Source: Chloroflexota bacterium
Lineage (GTDB): Bacteria > Chloroflexota > DTOL01 > JACQYG01
DNA length: 7,034 nucleotides
Direction of reading: 5' to 3'
Assembly (NCBI GenBank): GCA_016208345.1
Contig: JACQYG010000340.1
Span: 1 to 7,034, forward strand
Part shown: in pieces, positions 6,033-7,034 of the stretch
Position numbering within the stretch: the stretch's first letter is position 1
Layout of the letters: every line of letters starts with the position of its first letter
Position numbers and translations under genes: made by a program
The notes under the pieces: generated by a model
What the model saw: only the letters and a program-made list of their open reading frames with translations
What the model was told of the DNA's origin: nothing
Databases searched by the model: none

Positions 6033-6566
6033 ATGAATGACGAGATGGTCAGGGCCCTGGTCGTGCTGCAGCAGGCCATGGAAAACGAACGAAAGGGCCG
6101 TGAATTCTATCTGCAAGCCGCCGAGAAAGCCCGCAGTACCCGAGGCAAGGCTACGTTGGCCGGGCTGGCCGACGATGAGGCAGAACACCAACGCCTTCTC
6201 GAGTCAGAGTACCGGTCTCTCACCAGCAGGGGCCAGTGGCTGGAGGCGGCTTCCCTGGTTCAAAGGGGGGTCGGTGAGGCACCACTGGCTCCACTCTTTC
6301 CGAAGGGTGGGCCCAGGCCGAAGGTAGATGACGCTTTCGGCGACATCGAGGCTTTGAATTCTGCCCTGGCCATCGAGGAGAGAGCTTTCAAGCTATACCA
6401 GTCAGCGGCCAGGGAGACAAGCGACCCCCAAGGCCGTGCAGTGTACGACTTCCTCACCGGGGAGGAGAACCGGCACCACCGACTGATTCACGAAACCCTG
6501 GATTACCTGACACACCCGGAGACCTGGTTCGACACAGAGGAGAAGCCATTCTTCGAGGGCGGCTAA
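6033..6566 (+). CDS. Ferritin-like diiron protein (rubrerythrin-related, COG1633-like)
   Basis: Probably binds a di-iron centre and takes part in peroxide or iron handling in the cytoplasm. The 177 residues form two similar helical halves. The first has ENERKGREFY (Glu19) and DDEAEH (Glu49, His52); the second has AIEERAFKLYQSAA (Glu115) and GEENRHH (Glu145, His148). These give the E...ExxH, E...ExxH pattern of ferritin-like four-helix bundles. A linker rich in Pro and Gly (about 80-98) joins the halves, and the tail ends ETWFDTEEKPFFEGG. No rubredoxin Cys motifs are present, so it lacks the electron-transfer domain of a classical rubrerythrin. The start at ATG 6033 is supported by a near-perfect ribosome site. 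A rubrerythrin gene follows 60 nt downstream on the same strand, so the two probably act together in oxidative stress. Confidence 0.88.
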   Translation: MNDEMVRALVVLQQAMENERKGREFYLQAAEKARSTRGKATLAGLADDEAEHQRLLESEYRSLTSRGQWLEAASLVQRGVGEAPLAPLFPKGGPRPKVDDAFGDIEALNSALAIEERAFKLYQSAARETSDPQGRAVYDFLTGEENRHHRLIHETLDYLTHPETWFDTEEKPFFEGG

Positions 6567-6587
6567 CCTCTGACAAGAGGGTTTAGC
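6562..6587 (+). other. Intercistronic hairpin between the two diiron genes
   Basis: GCTAACCTCT (6562-6571) pairs with AGAGG (6576-6580) and TTAGC (6583-6587), with a GACA loop and a 2-nt bulge. The stem includes the stop codon of the upstream gene. There is no T run after it, so it is more likely an mRNA-processing or stability element than a terminator. Confidence 0.45.
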
Positions 6588-6626
6588 TGAGATTCCCAAC
6601 ATTAATTTACTTGGAGGTATCCCACA

Positions 6627-7034
6627 ATGCGCAAGATGACCGAGGACGATCTGAAGGCGGCCTTTGCCGGCGAGAGCCAGGCCCACATGAGATACCTGAT
6701 CTTCGCCGATCGGGCAGAGAAGGAGGGGAGGGCCAACGTAGCCCGGCTTTTCCGGGCCATTGCCTTTGCCGAGCAGGTCCACGCCACCAACCACTTCCGA
6801 AACCTGGGCGGCATCGGTCCCTCAGCCGATAATCTGGGCGCTGCCATCGCCGGTGAGACCTACGAGGTGGAGGAGATGTATCCCGCCTTCCGGGCGGTGG
6901 CCCAGCTCCAAAACGAGGCCGGTGCTCAGAAGAGCTTTAACTGGGCCGAGGAGGCGGAAAAGGTCCACGCCACGATGTATGCCGAGGCCAAGGGCGCAGT
7001 GGAATCGGGCAAGGACGTGAAGCTTGGCAGCGTC
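6627..7034 (+). CDS. rbr: Rubrerythrin, N-terminal diiron domain, 3' end outside window
   Basis: Non-haem di-iron peroxidase that reduces hydrogen peroxide in anaerobes and microaerophiles. The visible 136 residues cover the four-helix diiron domain with the expected ligands: Glu16 in GESQAHMRY, Glu49 and His52 in AEQVH, Glu77 and Glu80 in GETYEVEEMYP, and Glu111 and His114 in AEKVH. The MYPAF stretch is characteristic of the family. A C-terminal rubredoxin-like domain with two CxxC pairs would be expected just beyond the window and cannot be checked. ATG 6627 follows GGAGGT (6613-6618) by 8 nt. The gene lies 60 nt downstream of the other ferritin-like gene, in a likely shared operon. Confidence 0.93.
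   Translation, partial: MRKMTEDDLKAAFAGESQAHMRYLIFADRAEKEGRANVARLFRAIAFAEQVHATNHFRNLGGIGPSADNLGAAIAGETYEVEEMYPAFRAVAQLQNEAGAQKSFNWAEEAEKVHATMYAEAKGAVESGKDVKLGSV

Overview
The window comes from a bacterium with moderately GC-rich DNA (judged by eye). No rRNA or other decisive marker is present. The gene content suggests an anaerobic or microaerophilic lineage: a rubrerythrin and a second ferritin-like diiron protein, a GAF/HisKA_3 sensor kinase with a NarL-type regulator, a Bacillus-like TatA, and an ABC-2 permease joined to a SpoIIM domain. A Chloroflexota-type organism would fit, but this is a low-confidence inference.

Left half, minus strand (about 3504 down to 1). Read in the direction of transcription, the order is: an acetamidase/formamidase-family gene that looks N-terminally truncated; a long perfect hairpin; a tatA-type gene; an ABC-2 exporter ATPase; and a permease that runs off the left edge. 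The permease is one continuous frame in which an ABC-2 (NatB-like) half is followed by a SpoIIM/DUF95-like half. It has no ATG near its Shine-Dalgarno sequence, and the best-placed start is ATA. tatA, the ATPase and the permease are close together and probably form one operon.

Middle, plus strand (3827-5715). A soluble GAF-HisKA_3-HATPase sensor kinase is followed 2 nt later by its NarL/FixJ response regulator. An extended -10 promoter precedes the pair and a strong intrinsic terminator follows it. The 322-nt gap between the acetamidase and kinase genes holds a near-consensus minus-strand promoter and the plus-strand kinase promoter.

Right part, plus strand (5716-7034). A leader-like stretch follows, with mutually exclusive RNA pairings ending in the terminator, then a small and possibly frameshifted ORF with a good ribosome site. 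After it come a two-repeat ferritin-like diiron protein and a rubrerythrin cut by the right edge. The last two genes look like an oxidative-stress operon that detoxifies peroxide. Whether the neighbouring two-component system controls it cannot be told from the sequence.

No tRNA, rRNA, CRISPR array, insertion sequence or phage gene was seen. The most unusual items are the ABC-2/SpoIIM fusion with its odd start, the broken acetamidase with a strong promoter just upstream of the break, and the attenuator-like leader before the diiron genes.
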